From RGIG5612 sp050944475 (lineage in GTDB: Bacteria; Bacillota; Clostridia; Lachnospirales; Lachnospiraceae), in the NCBI GenBank assembly GCA_050944475.1, contig JBMNRD010000004.1, positions 124,001 to 188,000 on the forward strand: DNA of 64,000 nucleotides, in the 5' to 3' direction. A program made the position numbers and the translations under genes. The notes under the pieces were generated by a model. That model ran no database searches and had not been told where the DNA came from. It was given only the letters and a program-made list of their open reading frames with translations. Positions 34,975 to 42,943 of the stretch are shown in pieces (the first letter of the stretch is position 1; each line of letters starts with the position of its first letter).

Positions 34975-35946
34975 TTACACCTCCCCTATTCTGCAGCATC
35001 TGCACTTGTGTTCCGATGAAATCTCCACCAAAGGAATCTCGCCGCTCTTGCAGGCATCCGTTGCAAACGGGCAACGGGGATGGAATGCGCAGCCTTCCGG
35101 AAGATTTGTGGGATCGGGCATCGAACCGAGGATAGGCTTAAGCCTGTCCGCATCTTTGTTCATATCCGGAAGAGAGTTAAACAGTCCTTTTGTGTACGGA
35201 TGGGTTCTGTTAATGAATATTTCATATTTGGAACCGTACTCAATAATACGTCCCGCGTATACAATGGCAACGCTGTCACAATGTTGGGCAACAACCCCCA
35301 GGTCGTGTGTAATCAGAATCATTGAAGCGCCATATTGTTTCTTCAAGTTTTCCATCAGTTCCAGTATCTGGGCCTGAATGGTAACGTCAAGGGCGGTTGT
35401 AGGCTCGTCTGCAAGAAGCAGCTCGGGGCTGCATGCAAGCGCCATAGCTATTACAACCCTCTGCTTCATTCCTCCTGAAAACTCGAAGGGATAATCGTTA
35501 TACCGTCTTCTCGAGATTCCTACAAGGTCGAACATTTCTCTGGCCTTTTCCCTGGCAACATCAGAGGAATAATCGTTATGAAGCAAAAGCCCTTCCTCAA
35601 CCTGCTTGCCCACGGTTATTACCGGATTCAATGCCGTCATGGGGTCCTGGAAAATCATGGCTATCTGCTTTCCCCTTACACGCAGCATGTCGGCCTCTGG
35701 CTTTTTCAGCAAGTCTTCTCCTTTCAGGAAAATCTCTCCCCCGACAATCCTTGCCGGAGGATCCGGCAGAATTCTTAAAATAGATTTGGCAATGGTGGTC
35801 TTTCCCGCTCCGGTTTCTCCAACCAACGCAAGAGTCTCACCCTGCTTCATGTCAAACGAAACATTATTTACTGCATGGATGATACTTCCCGCCGAGGTGT
35901 ATTCCACGGTAAGATTCTTAACCGATAAGAAGTTCTCATTACTCAT
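34975..35946 (-). CDS. oppD: Oligopeptide/dipeptide ABC transporter ATPase D
   Basis: The second ATPase, 323 residues from the ATG at 35946 (MSNENFLSVKNL), which follows GAGGTG; an earlier in-frame ATG would only add five residues. It has Walker A GETGAGKTT near 42, signature FSGGMKQRVV, and Walker B LLLADEPTTALD. The C-terminal cysteine-rich oligopeptide extension is present (CAFHPRCPFATDAC). It pairs with OppF to energise OppBC. Confidence 0.95.
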   Translation of the reverse strand: MSNENFLSVKNLTVEYTSAGSIIHAVNNVSFDMKQGETLALVGETGAGKTTIAKSILRILPDPPARIVGGEIFLKGEDLLKKPEADMLRVRGKQIAMIFQDPMTALNPVITVGKQVEEGLLLHNDYSSDVAREKAREMFDLVGISRRRYNDYPFEFSGGMKQRVVIAMALACSPELLLADEPTTALDVTIQAQILELMENLKKQYGASMILITHDLGVVAQHCDSVAIVYAGRIIEYGSKYEIFINRTHPYTKGLFNSLPDMNKDADRLKPILGSMPDPTNLPEGCAFHPRCPFATDACKSGEIPLVEISSEHKCRCCRIGEV

Positions 35947-35957
35947 ATGTATACACC

Positions 35958-36845
35958 TCACCTTCTAAGCTTGGGGTCGAGTGCATCACGAAGCCCGTCA
36001 CCGACTAAGTTGGCCGCAAGAACAGTGAGTGCAATAAACAATCCCGGGAAAATAATCATATACGGATGGCTCATGATATAGCCCCTTGCACTTGATAAGA
36101 GCGCTCCCCACTCAGGTGTCGGCGGCTGCACACCCAGGCCGATATAACTGAGAGAGGCCGCAGCGGTAATATTATCACCGATGCCCATGGTCAGGCATAC
36201 TATCATGGGAGAAATAGTATTGGGCAGCAAATGTTTGAACATAATGCTGACCTTGGAGCAGTTTATGCTCTCGCAGGCCTCCAGATACTCTTCTCCCCTC
36301 TCCGCAAGTATCTGCGCCCTCATCATTCGTGTGCTGGCCGGAATCTGTCCGATAGACAATGCCAGCACCGTATTGAAAAAGCCCGGTCCCAGAGCTACGG
36401 AAATCATAATACAAAGCAGAACCGACGGAAGAGCAGACAACACGTCCATTATTCTCATGATGACGGTCTCAACAATGCCGCCGAAATATCCTGCAACACA
36501 TCCAAAAATAATAGACATTACCGTTGAAAAGATTGAAGCGGCAAAACCCAATGCCAGAGAATATCTTCCACCGTACAACAGTCTGGAGAAAAGGTCGCGT
36601 CCCATCGCATCGGTTCCCATCGGATGCTCTAACGACGGGGGCGACTTCAAGCAGCTTAAGTCCAGCTCGTTCGGTCCGTACTTTGTAAGCAAAGGAGCCA
36701 GCACTGCCGACATAATCATGATCAATAAAATTATGGCGCCAATCTTTGACGAGGGGGAGCGGACCGTTCCCTTAAGAATATCCAGAAACATGGAGGAGCG
36801 ACGGACTTTTTTGATCTCTGTGTTTTGTTTCGCTACTGTCTGCAT
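35958..36845 (-). CDS. oppC: Oligopeptide/dipeptide ABC transporter permease C
   Basis: A 295-residue permease with six membrane segments and an extended N-terminus. I choose the ATG at 36845 because GGGGAG lies nine nt upstream; the ATG at 36854 has that same G-run directly against it. The family features GTDAMGRDLFSRLLYGGR near 77-94 and an EAA-type loop (YLEACESINCSKVSIMFKHL) are seen. It overlaps no gene with this start, but the oppB stop lies only five nt upstream. Confidence 0.94.
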   Translation of the reverse strand: MQTVAKQNTEIKKVRRSSMFLDILKGTVRSPSSKIGAIILLIMIMSAVLAPLLTKYGPNELDLSCLKSPPSLEHPMGTDAMGRDLFSRLLYGGRYSLALGFAASIFSTVMSIIFGCVAGYFGGIVETVIMRIMDVLSALPSVLLCIMISVALGPGFFNTVLALSIGQIPASTRMMRAQILAERGEEYLEACESINCSKVSIMFKHLLPNTISPMIVCLTMGIGDNITAAASLSYIGLGVQPPTPEWGALLSSARGYIMSHPYMIIFPGLFIALTVLAANLVGDGLRDALDPKLRR

Positions 36846-36850
36846 AAATC

Positions 36851-37792
36851 TCATCTCCCCCCGCTTGAAAACTTGGCTTTAATTCTCGGATCGACCGCCG
36901 CATAGGCCAGATCAACCAACAGCATTATCAGGGAAATCATAACCGCAAAGAACAATACGCAAGCCCTTACTACCGGGTAATCTCTTGTATTGATTGCCGT
37001 AAGCATGTACATTCCGACTCCCGGTATGGAAAAAATAGCTTCAATAACCGGTGAGCCCGCAATTATCGCGCCCAGAATTTTTCCTATATTGGTAATTGTC
37101 GGCATCAGGGCGTTGGGAAGCATATGCTTATAAATAACCGCTCTCTCCTTCAATCCCTTGGCCCTGGCGGTAGTTATATAATCAGCACGCAGAACCTCCA
37201 CGATGCTGTTTCTTCCGAATCTGGCATTTACAGCTATTCCTGTTATCGCACTGGCTATGATCGGCATAATATAACATTGCCAGCTGTCTATTCCGTACGG
37301 AGGCAGCCAGTGGAGTTTTGCCGAAAACAGCACTATCATCAGCAGTGCCACCCAGAAGTTCGGCGCGGCAATAAGAATCATGGCAAGGCCCATTACGACC
37401 GAATCCTGCCATCTGCCTGCGTGAACTCCCGCAAATATACCGAGCAGAAGACCAAGGGTCAGGTTGATTACCATTGCGCAGACACCTATGACTAGGGTGT
37501 ATGGCATTCTATCCGCAAGCTCTTTAAACACCGGGGTCCCGAAGGTCCATGAATTACCGAAGTCAAACTTTATAAACGTCTTATACATAAAGACTCCAAG
37601 TTGAACTATGTAGGGCTTGTCCAGTCCCAACTTGGCTTCCAGAGCCGCTTTATCCTCCAGTGTTGCATTCGCGCCCAGCAACGCATCTGCGGGATTCGCC
37701 GGTGTGATATACAACATCGAAAAAATAAGAAACGCCGCCAGCACAACTATAATAACCGTGGCCAACAGACGTTTTAATACAAACTTGATCAT
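36851..37792 (-). CDS. oppB: Oligopeptide/dipeptide ABC transporter permease B
   Basis: A 313-residue permease with six membrane segments. Its N-terminus (MIKFVLKRLLATVIIVV) and the loop TARAKGLKERAVIYKHMLPN near 210-229 are standard for DppB/OppB. AAAGGAG precedes the ATG. It is preceded by a strong stem-loop that separates it from the binding-protein gene oppA, which heads the operon. Confidence 0.95.
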   Translation of the reverse strand: MIKFVLKRLLATVIIVVLAAFLIFSMLYITPANPADALLGANATLEDKAALEAKLGLDKPYIVQLGVFMYKTFIKFDFGNSWTFGTPVFKELADRMPYTLVIGVCAMVINLTLGLLLGIFAGVHAGRWQDSVVMGLAMILIAAPNFWVALLMIVLFSAKLHWLPPYGIDSWQCYIMPIIASAITGIAVNARFGRNSIVEVLRADYITTARAKGLKERAVIYKHMLPNALMPTITNIGKILGAIIAGSPVIEAIFSIPGVGMYMLTAINTRDYPVVRACVLFFAVMISLIMLLVDLAYAAVDPRIKAKFSSGGR

Positions 37793-37825
37793 ATTTTGCT
37801 CCTTTTAGGCATACATTCGATTTTT

Positions 37826-37851
37826 CCCCCTCCGCCCTAAGGCGAAGGGGG
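37826..37851 (-). promoter_or_regulatory. Intercistronic stem-loop between oppA and oppB
   Basis: On the minus strand CCCCCTTCGCC-ttag-GGCGGAGGGGG forms an 11-pair stem with one G-T pair and a four-base loop. It is followed by AAAAATC, not a T-run, so it is not a normal terminator. Such hairpins commonly stabilise the upstream binding-protein message; that role is inferred. Confidence 0.75.
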
Positions 37852-37889
37852 ACCATAAGCTTAAAGAGCGTATCGCTTAGGATATACTA

Positions 37890-39443
37890 TCAGCCTAAAT
37901 TGTATGTGCAGCACTGTGGAAGAATTACACTATCCCAATAGTAGAAGCCGGTAATATCATTGGTTGCAACTGCAGACGCATTCATATACATCATTACATA
38001 ATGATAGCCCATATCGGCAACATATTCAAACATAGCGGTAAGGGTATCCTCGCCCCAAGTATCGACATTGTTTGCCTTGCCGAAGAGCTCCCACAATTTT
38101 TCATCAACTACGAAGCCGTTTGAATACTCGCCGCCGAAATCGGAGGTATTGTACAGACGGTTCATGGAGTTAACCAGGAATGATCCGCCGGCGGTACCTA
38201 CGTTAATATCCCACTTTGTAGGATCGGTATTGTATGCGTTGGCGGTAGCCCTGTCAACGGTCTCAATGTCACTCTTAACGCCAATCTGCTCCCAGAATAC
38301 CTGGATCATGGTTGCTATATTCTTAATGTTTTCATCACCTGCACAGGTTATATGGAGGTTTTCACCCTTATAGTCGGACTGGCCGAGGAGCTCCTTTGCC
38401 TTGTCAACATCATAGGTGTTGTAGAAGGTCTCGATGTCTTCCCAGGCCTTAACATAGTCCGGAGATGCCGGTGAACCGTATGCTTTGGTGGCTGTTGAAC
38501 CGGTAACCGTGGTTGAAAGTGCTTCGCTGTCAATTGCATAGAACAATGCCTTACGCATATTTGCATCGGGGATTGTCTGGCAGTTAACTGAAAGAACATA
38601 AATCTCGTTTGTGGGAACAGATGCGGTGAAAAACTTCTCATCTGCTGCAAAATTCTCGAAATCCTCTGCAGGAATATTGCTGCTGATGTCCAGTGAGCCC
38701 TCTTTAAGTCCGATAACGTTCTGAGCGGCTTCAGTTACGATTGAATACTCAATTACGTCAACATTCTGCTTACGCATCTCGGTCGGATTTGCATTCCAAT
38801 AATCTTCGTTAACTTCAACTACAACCTTGGAGCCGCCAACATATTCAACCAGTTTGTAAGGACCGGTTGCAACAGGCGCGGTTGCAAACTTTTCTGCATC
38901 CCACGCAGCTTCAGTGTAGAGCTGAACGTTGCAAAGCACGTGGTCAAGAGCTGCTACTCCCGTGTTCTTGTTTGCCCAGGTGAACAGAAGTGTGGTGTCA
39001 TCCTTAGCCTCAACGCTTACAAAGTTGTTAAACTTAACGGCAAAGCCTGAATCAACATAGTTAGTGTAGCAATGTACAATATCCGATGCTTTCAGGGCAT
39101 TGCCCTCCCAGTCCTTAACATTGTCGTTAATCTTTACTTCCCAGTGAAGATCGTCGATCTCCTCGTATCCGGTTGCAACGTTGGGAACATACTCGCCGTT
39201 TATGAAATCAAACAGAGTATCATAAATAGCAGTGTAAATTATCTTGCGGCTGTTACCCTTTGAGTCCCATGGAAGAAGGTTGGTGGGGTCACTCGAAACG
39301 GCCATGTAAACCTTGTCAATTCTTCCGTTTCCGTCTGCATCTGCTTTGCCTGCCGCATCCTCACCGCCGGGTTTTTTGCCTTCGCAGGCTGCCAGTGAAA
39401 GGATTATTGTCATTGCCAAAAACAAAACTAATAGTTTCTTCAT
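37890..39443 (-). CDS. oppA: Peptide-binding lipoprotein (SBP family 5)
   Basis: The extracellular solute receptor of the importer, 517 residues from the ATG at 39443 (MKKLLVLFLAMTI), which follows AGGAGAG. The signal peptide ends in the lipobox LAAC near 19-22, giving a lipid-anchored protein. The mature chain has family 5 features: an N-terminal YMAVSSDPTNLLPWDSK stretch and the central ATGPYKLVEY segment. It heads oppABCDF. The long leader carries two interlocked inverted repeats, and a LysR-type regulator is transcribed divergently. The specific peptide cannot be predicted. Confidence 0.94.
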   Translation of the reverse strand: MKKLLVLFLAMTIILSLAACEGKKPGGEDAAGKADADGNGRIDKVYMAVSSDPTNLLPWDSKGNSRKIIYTAIYDTLFDFINGEYVPNVATGYEEIDDLHWEVKINDNVKDWEGNALKASDIVHCYTNYVDSGFAVKFNNFVSVEAKDDTTLLFTWANKNTGVAALDHVLCNVQLYTEAAWDAEKFATAPVATGPYKLVEYVGGSKVVVEVNEDYWNANPTEMRKQNVDVIEYSIVTEAAQNVIGLKEGSLDISSNIPAEDFENFAADEKFFTASVPTNEIYVLSVNCQTIPDANMRKALFYAIDSEALSTTVTGSTATKAYGSPASPDYVKAWEDIETFYNTYDVDKAKELLGQSDYKGENLHITCAGDENIKNIATMIQVFWEQIGVKSDIETVDRATANAYNTDPTKWDINVGTAGGSFLVNSMNRLYNTSDFGGEYSNGFVVDEKLWELFGKANNVDTWGEDTLTAMFEYVADMGYHYVMMYMNASAVATNDITGFYYWDSVILPQCCTYNLG

Positions 39444-39816
39444 TTCTTCTCTCCTCTCTATGAAGCTGTTGTGTATACAATGCACAACAGTGTTTCAAAT
39501 CTATTGTGCATTGTGTCGTTTGCAAACACTGCTTACTGTTCGATTTTAGTATATTTCCGCCATAAATACAATATTCTCCACCTCATTATAGCATTCAAAA
39601 TTCGCACACACTTATTCGCTTATTGCATATATTGCTTTTCAGAATTGCTGAAATCTTTTTTAACGTTTCCGTTTTTTCTCTTTTTATTTCTTGCGGAAAA
39701 TGTATAATTTTTGAGCCGGAACTGCATAAATCTTTGACTATAATATACTTGTCTGCTATATTTATTTGTGATGAAAGCAGTCCTTGTACCAAAAAATAAT
39801 CAAAGCGAGGTTCATC
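39444..39816. promoter_or_regulatory. Divergent oppA / LysR intergenic region
   Basis: A 373-nt AT-rich region without a gene between the divergently transcribed oppA and LysR genes. Near oppA it has the interlocked inverted repeats described separately (39477-39531). The remainder (39545-39800) is AT-rich with several TATA-like hexamers, but I cannot assign either promoter with confidence. LysR regulators usually bind such shared regions. Confidence 0.6.
39477..39531 (-). promoter_or_regulatory. Interlocked inverted repeats in oppA leader
   Basis: ACAATGCACAA (39477-39487) is the exact reverse complement of TTGTGCATTGT (39504-39514). CAGTGTTT (39488-39495) is the exact reverse complement of AAACACTG (39524-39531). 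The arms alternate a-b-a'-b'. In RNA the two stems could form only one at a time, because no bases separate two of the arms. In DNA they would be two overlapping dyad operators. They lie 34-88 nt upstream of the oppA ATG. Confidence 0.75.
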
Positions 39817-40716
39817 ATGGATATTACTTTATTGCATGAGTTTGTCGTGCTTGCCCAATCTGAAACCTTCCTTAAAGCAGCTGAACTGCTCTATGTTTCT
39901 CAGCCTACTTTATCAAGGCACATTAAAAGCCTTGAGACTGAACTTGGAGTTTCTCTTTTCGAGCGCACAACCCGAAAGTGCAAACTGACAAAATACGGAC
40001 ACCTTTTGCTCCCTTATGCCACACATATAACAGAACTTTACAGCACCTTTTTTAATGACCTGCGAGCGGAAAAGCAGGAAGAACTTACCGGAATCAGGAT
40101 AGGCTCAAGTCCCGCAATGGGCTATTACGGAATCAATAATTTCCTTTCCCATTTCAGAAAAACCTTCCCTGAAGTTAAAATCGAGCTTATTCCACAGCAT
40201 AACATGGATGTTATCAAGATGATGGAAATGCATAACTGCGAATTTGCTTTTGTCCGGGAAAATCCTGATGACATATACGAGAACTTTGTTCACCATCCTC
40301 TTGCTATGGATCATCTGGTTGCCGTCGTACCTTCCGGACACGTTCTTGCTGACAGAAAGACTCTATCGCCCGCAGATATCGGTGACGAGAAAATTCTATC
40401 TCTTCCTCCGGAAACCATCATATGTGAAGCCACCGTGAATTCGTTCCGACAAGCAGGAGCCGAAGCTAATATCATTATGCATAACCACAATGTCGAACAC
40501 CTTCTTAATTGTGTCCAAATGGGGATGGGGGTTGCAGTGGTGCTTAGTTCCCAAGCCGAACGCTTCCTTGACCAAACTGAAAATCTGAGAATTATCGACA
40601 TAACTCCCCTTGCGCGGTTACAGATCAGCCTGTGTTACCTGAAGTCTGCCGACCTAACCGACGATGGAGAAAAATTTATCAAGCTGTTCAGTAAAAATTA
40701 CGAAACTTCCTTTTGA
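39817..40716 (+). CDS. LysR family transcriptional regulator
   Basis: 299 residues from the ATG at 39817 (MDITLLHEFVVLAQSE), which follows GCGAGG; an upstream TTG would add an untypical N-terminus. The winged helix-turn-helix (about 1-60) includes FLKAAELLYVSQPTLSRHIK, and the substrate-binding domain spans about 90-290. It is divergent from oppA and probably controls the peptide importer, which is inference from position. It is followed by its own strong terminator. Confidence 0.92.
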   Translation: MDITLLHEFVVLAQSETFLKAAELLYVSQPTLSRHIKSLETELGVSLFERTTRKCKLTKYGHLLLPYATHITELYSTFFNDLRAEKQEELTGIRIGSSPAMGYYGINNFLSHFRKTFPEVKIELIPQHNMDVIKMMEMHNCEFAFVRENPDDIYENFVHHPLAMDHLVAVVPSGHVLADRKTLSPADIGDEKILSLPPETIICEATVNSFRQAGAEANIIMHNHNVEHLLNCVQMGMGVAVVLSSQAERFLDQTENLRIIDITPLARLQISLCYLKSADLTDDGEKFIKLFSKNYETSF

Positions 40717-40740
40717 GACCGTTCGCCGCCTCTGCACAAG

Positions 40741-40774
40741 ACATCCCGTCGGCATCGCCTGCCGGGATGTTTTT
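40741..40774 (+). terminator. Terminator after LysR gene
   Basis: ACATCCCG and CGGGATGT form an eight-pair stem followed by TTTTTG, 24 nt after the stop. Confidence 0.88.
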
Positions 40775-40907
40775 GTAAGTCCGAATCCGGGAAACGTGCT
40801 TTTATGCAGGAAGTCATAAAAAGTTCCTGAAGTTTGAATAAATTTTTGCGCATCTGTGTGTTATATTTATCTATACAATAATGTAATAAATCAAAGGTGG
40901 TATTATT

Positions 40908-42167
40908 ATGAATAGACACAAAGTTACAGCAACCTTTATGCGGCCCGCCCGGCATATGCAGGGAATGCTATATGCGCCCGAAAGAAAAGGAGATCGCAGT
41001 CATATCGGCATTATTCTCATGCACTCCGACAACGACTACCTTGACCAGTCTGCCGGATTTGAAATGTCCGCAAGGGGATATCAGGTGCTGTGCGCCAATC
41101 CCTCCATGTCGGCCCAGAGTTTTAATAACAAAATTAAAGAAGTGTCTGCTGCCGTCGAACTTTTGAAGAAGCAGGACGGCATTGAAAAAGTAATGCTTAT
41201 AGGGCACAGCGGCGGAGCCTCGCTGATGTCCGCATATCAGAATCTCGCAGAAAACGGCGCAAAAACCTTCCAGGGTTCTGAAAAAATAATCAAATGTCCC
41301 GATTTTCTTGACGGTATGCCGCCTTCAGACGGCTTTCTCTGTCTTGATTCCAACTGGGGTAACGGCGCCATGCGGCTGTTCGGAGTGGATCCTGCCGTAA
41401 TTGATGACGACGACGGCCTGAATATAGATGAATCGCTCAACCTTTTCAATCCTGCCAACGGCTTTAGTCCGGAGGGTGCCACATATACCGATGAATTCCT
41501 CGAAAAATATTTCAGGGAGCAGCATCTGCGCAACATGCGCCTGATTGACTATGCACTGGAGCGCCTGGCCTTTATTGAGGCCGGCAAGGGACGCTACAAC
41601 GACGATGAGCCCATGATTGTTGCAGGAGCTTCTCATTTCGGCCCGAACAACAAACTGTTCCCTCAGGATATCCGTTTCCTTTGCCGTACCAAGCAGGAGC
41701 GTACTCTGCTTAGGCCCGGCGAATCCACCTGTGAAATTGTACGTACCGTGAGAAAACCCCGGAATCTCCGTTCACTTACGGGAGACTTTGCCTTAGGCGC
41801 AATGCAGACTACCGTCCGCCGGTTCCTTGATACCCACGCAGTTCGCACGCTTGACGGCTATCACTATGATGACTGTCAGGTTTTCGGTGTTGACTGGACT
41901 TCAAGTTATAACTGCACGCCGGGTAACGTTATCGGCATTTCCGTGCCCACGCTGATTCTTTCCATGAATGGCAGCTATGAATTCACGGCTGCGGAAACCA
42001 TATATAACAACTGCACGTCCGCGGATAAGACCCTTGCCTTCGTTCATGGAGCCGGACATAATTTCTACCCTGAAGCTGATTGTGAAAGCTACCCGGGGGA
42101 ATTCGGCGATACCGTCAAAATTATATTTGACTATGCCGACCTCTGGCTTGCCGAAAGATTCTTGTAA
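40908..42167 (+). CDS. Alpha/beta hydrolase family protein
   Basis: A 419-residue cytoplasmic protein (no signal peptide). The nucleophile elbow GHSGGAS is near 104-110 and a late HGAGHNFYPEAD near 378 supplies the probable catalytic His. An Asp between them (around 340-360) is likely but not assigned. A large middle region (about 125-330) is longer than in simple esterases and probably forms a lid. AAAGGTGG precedes the ATG. Substrate is unknown; it stands alone between two terminators. Confidence 0.85.
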   Translation: MNRHKVTATFMRPARHMQGMLYAPERKGDRSHIGIILMHSDNDYLDQSAGFEMSARGYQVLCANPSMSAQSFNNKIKEVSAAVELLKKQDGIEKVMLIGHSGGASLMSAYQNLAENGAKTFQGSEKIIKCPDFLDGMPPSDGFLCLDSNWGNGAMRLFGVDPAVIDDDDGLNIDESLNLFNPANGFSPEGATYTDEFLEKYFREQHLRNMRLIDYALERLAFIEAGKGRYNDDEPMIVAGASHFGPNNKLFPQDIRFLCRTKQERTLLRPGESTCEIVRTVRKPRNLRSLTGDFALGAMQTTVRRFLDTHAVRTLDGYHYDDCQVFGVDWTSSYNCTPGNVIGISVPTLILSMNGSYEFTAAETIYNNCTSADKTLAFVHGAGHNFYPEADCESYPGEFGDTVKIIFDYADLWLAERFL

Positions 42168-42201
42168 ACTGCATCGGAACATCAACCTGTTTCCCGATAA
42201 C

Positions 42202-42239
42202 AAAACACCGACCGCACTCCCGGTGCGGCCGGTGTTTTT
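42202..42239. terminator. Strong bidirectional terminator
   Basis: AAAACACCG-ACCGCAC-tcccg-GTGCGG-CCGGTGTTTTT makes a long stem with T-runs on both strands. It ends the hydrolase gene on the plus strand and the DUF1858 gene on the minus strand. Confidence 0.92.
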
Positions 42240-42259
42240 GATGAATATAATTTTTCGGA

Positions 42260-42463
42260 CTACCTTGCTGCGAGATAGGTATTCATCTTTGACGCAATCT
42301 CCTCAGCATCGGTTCCGTGAACCTGACATGCTTCAGCCAGACTCTCTGCCTGCGCTGCAGGACAGCCGAGGCAATGCATACCCGCTTCCAACAAAATCGG
42401 TACCAACCCTTCATCGATTCTTAGGATATCTCCAATTGTCATATCTGTTGTAATTGTTGCCAT
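42260..42463 (-). CDS. DUF1858 small redox-type protein
   Basis: 67 residues from the ATG at 42463, which follows GGAGGAG; the open frame upstream is not translated. The sequence ITTDMTIGDILRIDEGLVPI followed by LLEAGMHCLGCPAAQ carries the CxxC of the DUF1858 family, often called hybrid-cluster-protein-associated redox disulfide domain. It is divergent from a 2[4Fe-4S] ferredoxin gene, which fits a redox role, though no partner enzyme is in the window. Confidence 0.88.
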   Translation of the reverse strand: MATITTDMTIGDILRIDEGLVPILLEAGMHCLGCPAAQAESLAEACQVHGTDAEEIASKMNTYLAAR

Positions 42464-42500
42464 TTTCTCCTCCAAAAACATTTTTCCAAATGGTAGCGGA

Positions 42501-42529
42501 ATTATAGTATATAAAACCGTCATTTTCAA
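42501..42529 (-). promoter_or_regulatory. Promoter of DUF1858 gene
   Basis: On the minus strand TTGAAA and TATAAT are spaced by 17 bases, about 38 nt upstream of the start. Confidence 0.75.
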
Positions 42530-42623
42530 CCGTAGTGCTGTGAAACTGTGGAAATGCATAAATTTATCCGTTTTTACATTTTTTTATTTGTTCAATAATA
42601 TGATGATTATTTTGATTTTCCTC

Positions 42624-42652
42624 TTGAAATTGGCCGGTAATGCCATTATTAT
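42624..42652 (+). promoter_or_regulatory. Promoter of ferredoxin gene
   Basis: TTGAAA and TATTAT are spaced by 17 bases, 38 nt upstream of the ferredoxin ATG. It mirrors the DUF1858 promoter across a shared AT-rich region. Confidence 0.65.
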
Positions 42653-42690
42653 TATTTCAAACACGGGGAAACCCAAAGGAGGATTATTGA

Positions 42691-42861
42691 ATGGCATATG
42701 TGATTTCCGATGTCTGCATTTCATGCGGTGTCTGTGCGAGCGAATGTCCTGTGGAGGCAATCTCTGCGGGTGAAGAACAGTATGTGATTGACCCCGATAT
42801 CTGCCTCTCGTGCGGTTCATGTGAGGCTGTTTGCCCGACCGGCGCTATTTCTCAGGAATAA
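42691..42861 (+). CDS. 2[4Fe-4S] ferredoxin
   Basis: A 56-residue clostridial ferredoxin, an electron carrier for anaerobic metabolism. The sequence MAYVISDVCISCGVCASECP contains the first CxxCxxCxxxCP cluster motif, and CLSCGSCEAVCP near 38-49 contains the second. All eight cluster cysteines are present. AAAGGAGG precedes the ATG. Promoter and terminator flank it, so it is monocistronic. Confidence 0.97.
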   Translation: MAYVISDVCISCGVCASECPVEAISAGEEQYVIDPDICLSCGSCEAVCPTGAISQE

Positions 42862-42887
42862 TTCAGTCGATTTTTACAGACAAGAAC

Positions 42888-42925
42888 ACGGGAGACCCTT
42901 TAAAAAGGCGTCTCCCGTTTGTTTT
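42888..42925 (+). terminator. Terminator after ferredoxin gene
   Basis: ACGGGAGAC and GTCTCCCGT form a nine-pair stem followed by TTGTTTTG. It may also serve the convergent dnaB gene. Confidence 0.8.
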
Positions 42926-42943
42926 GTATTTTTATTTAATTTT

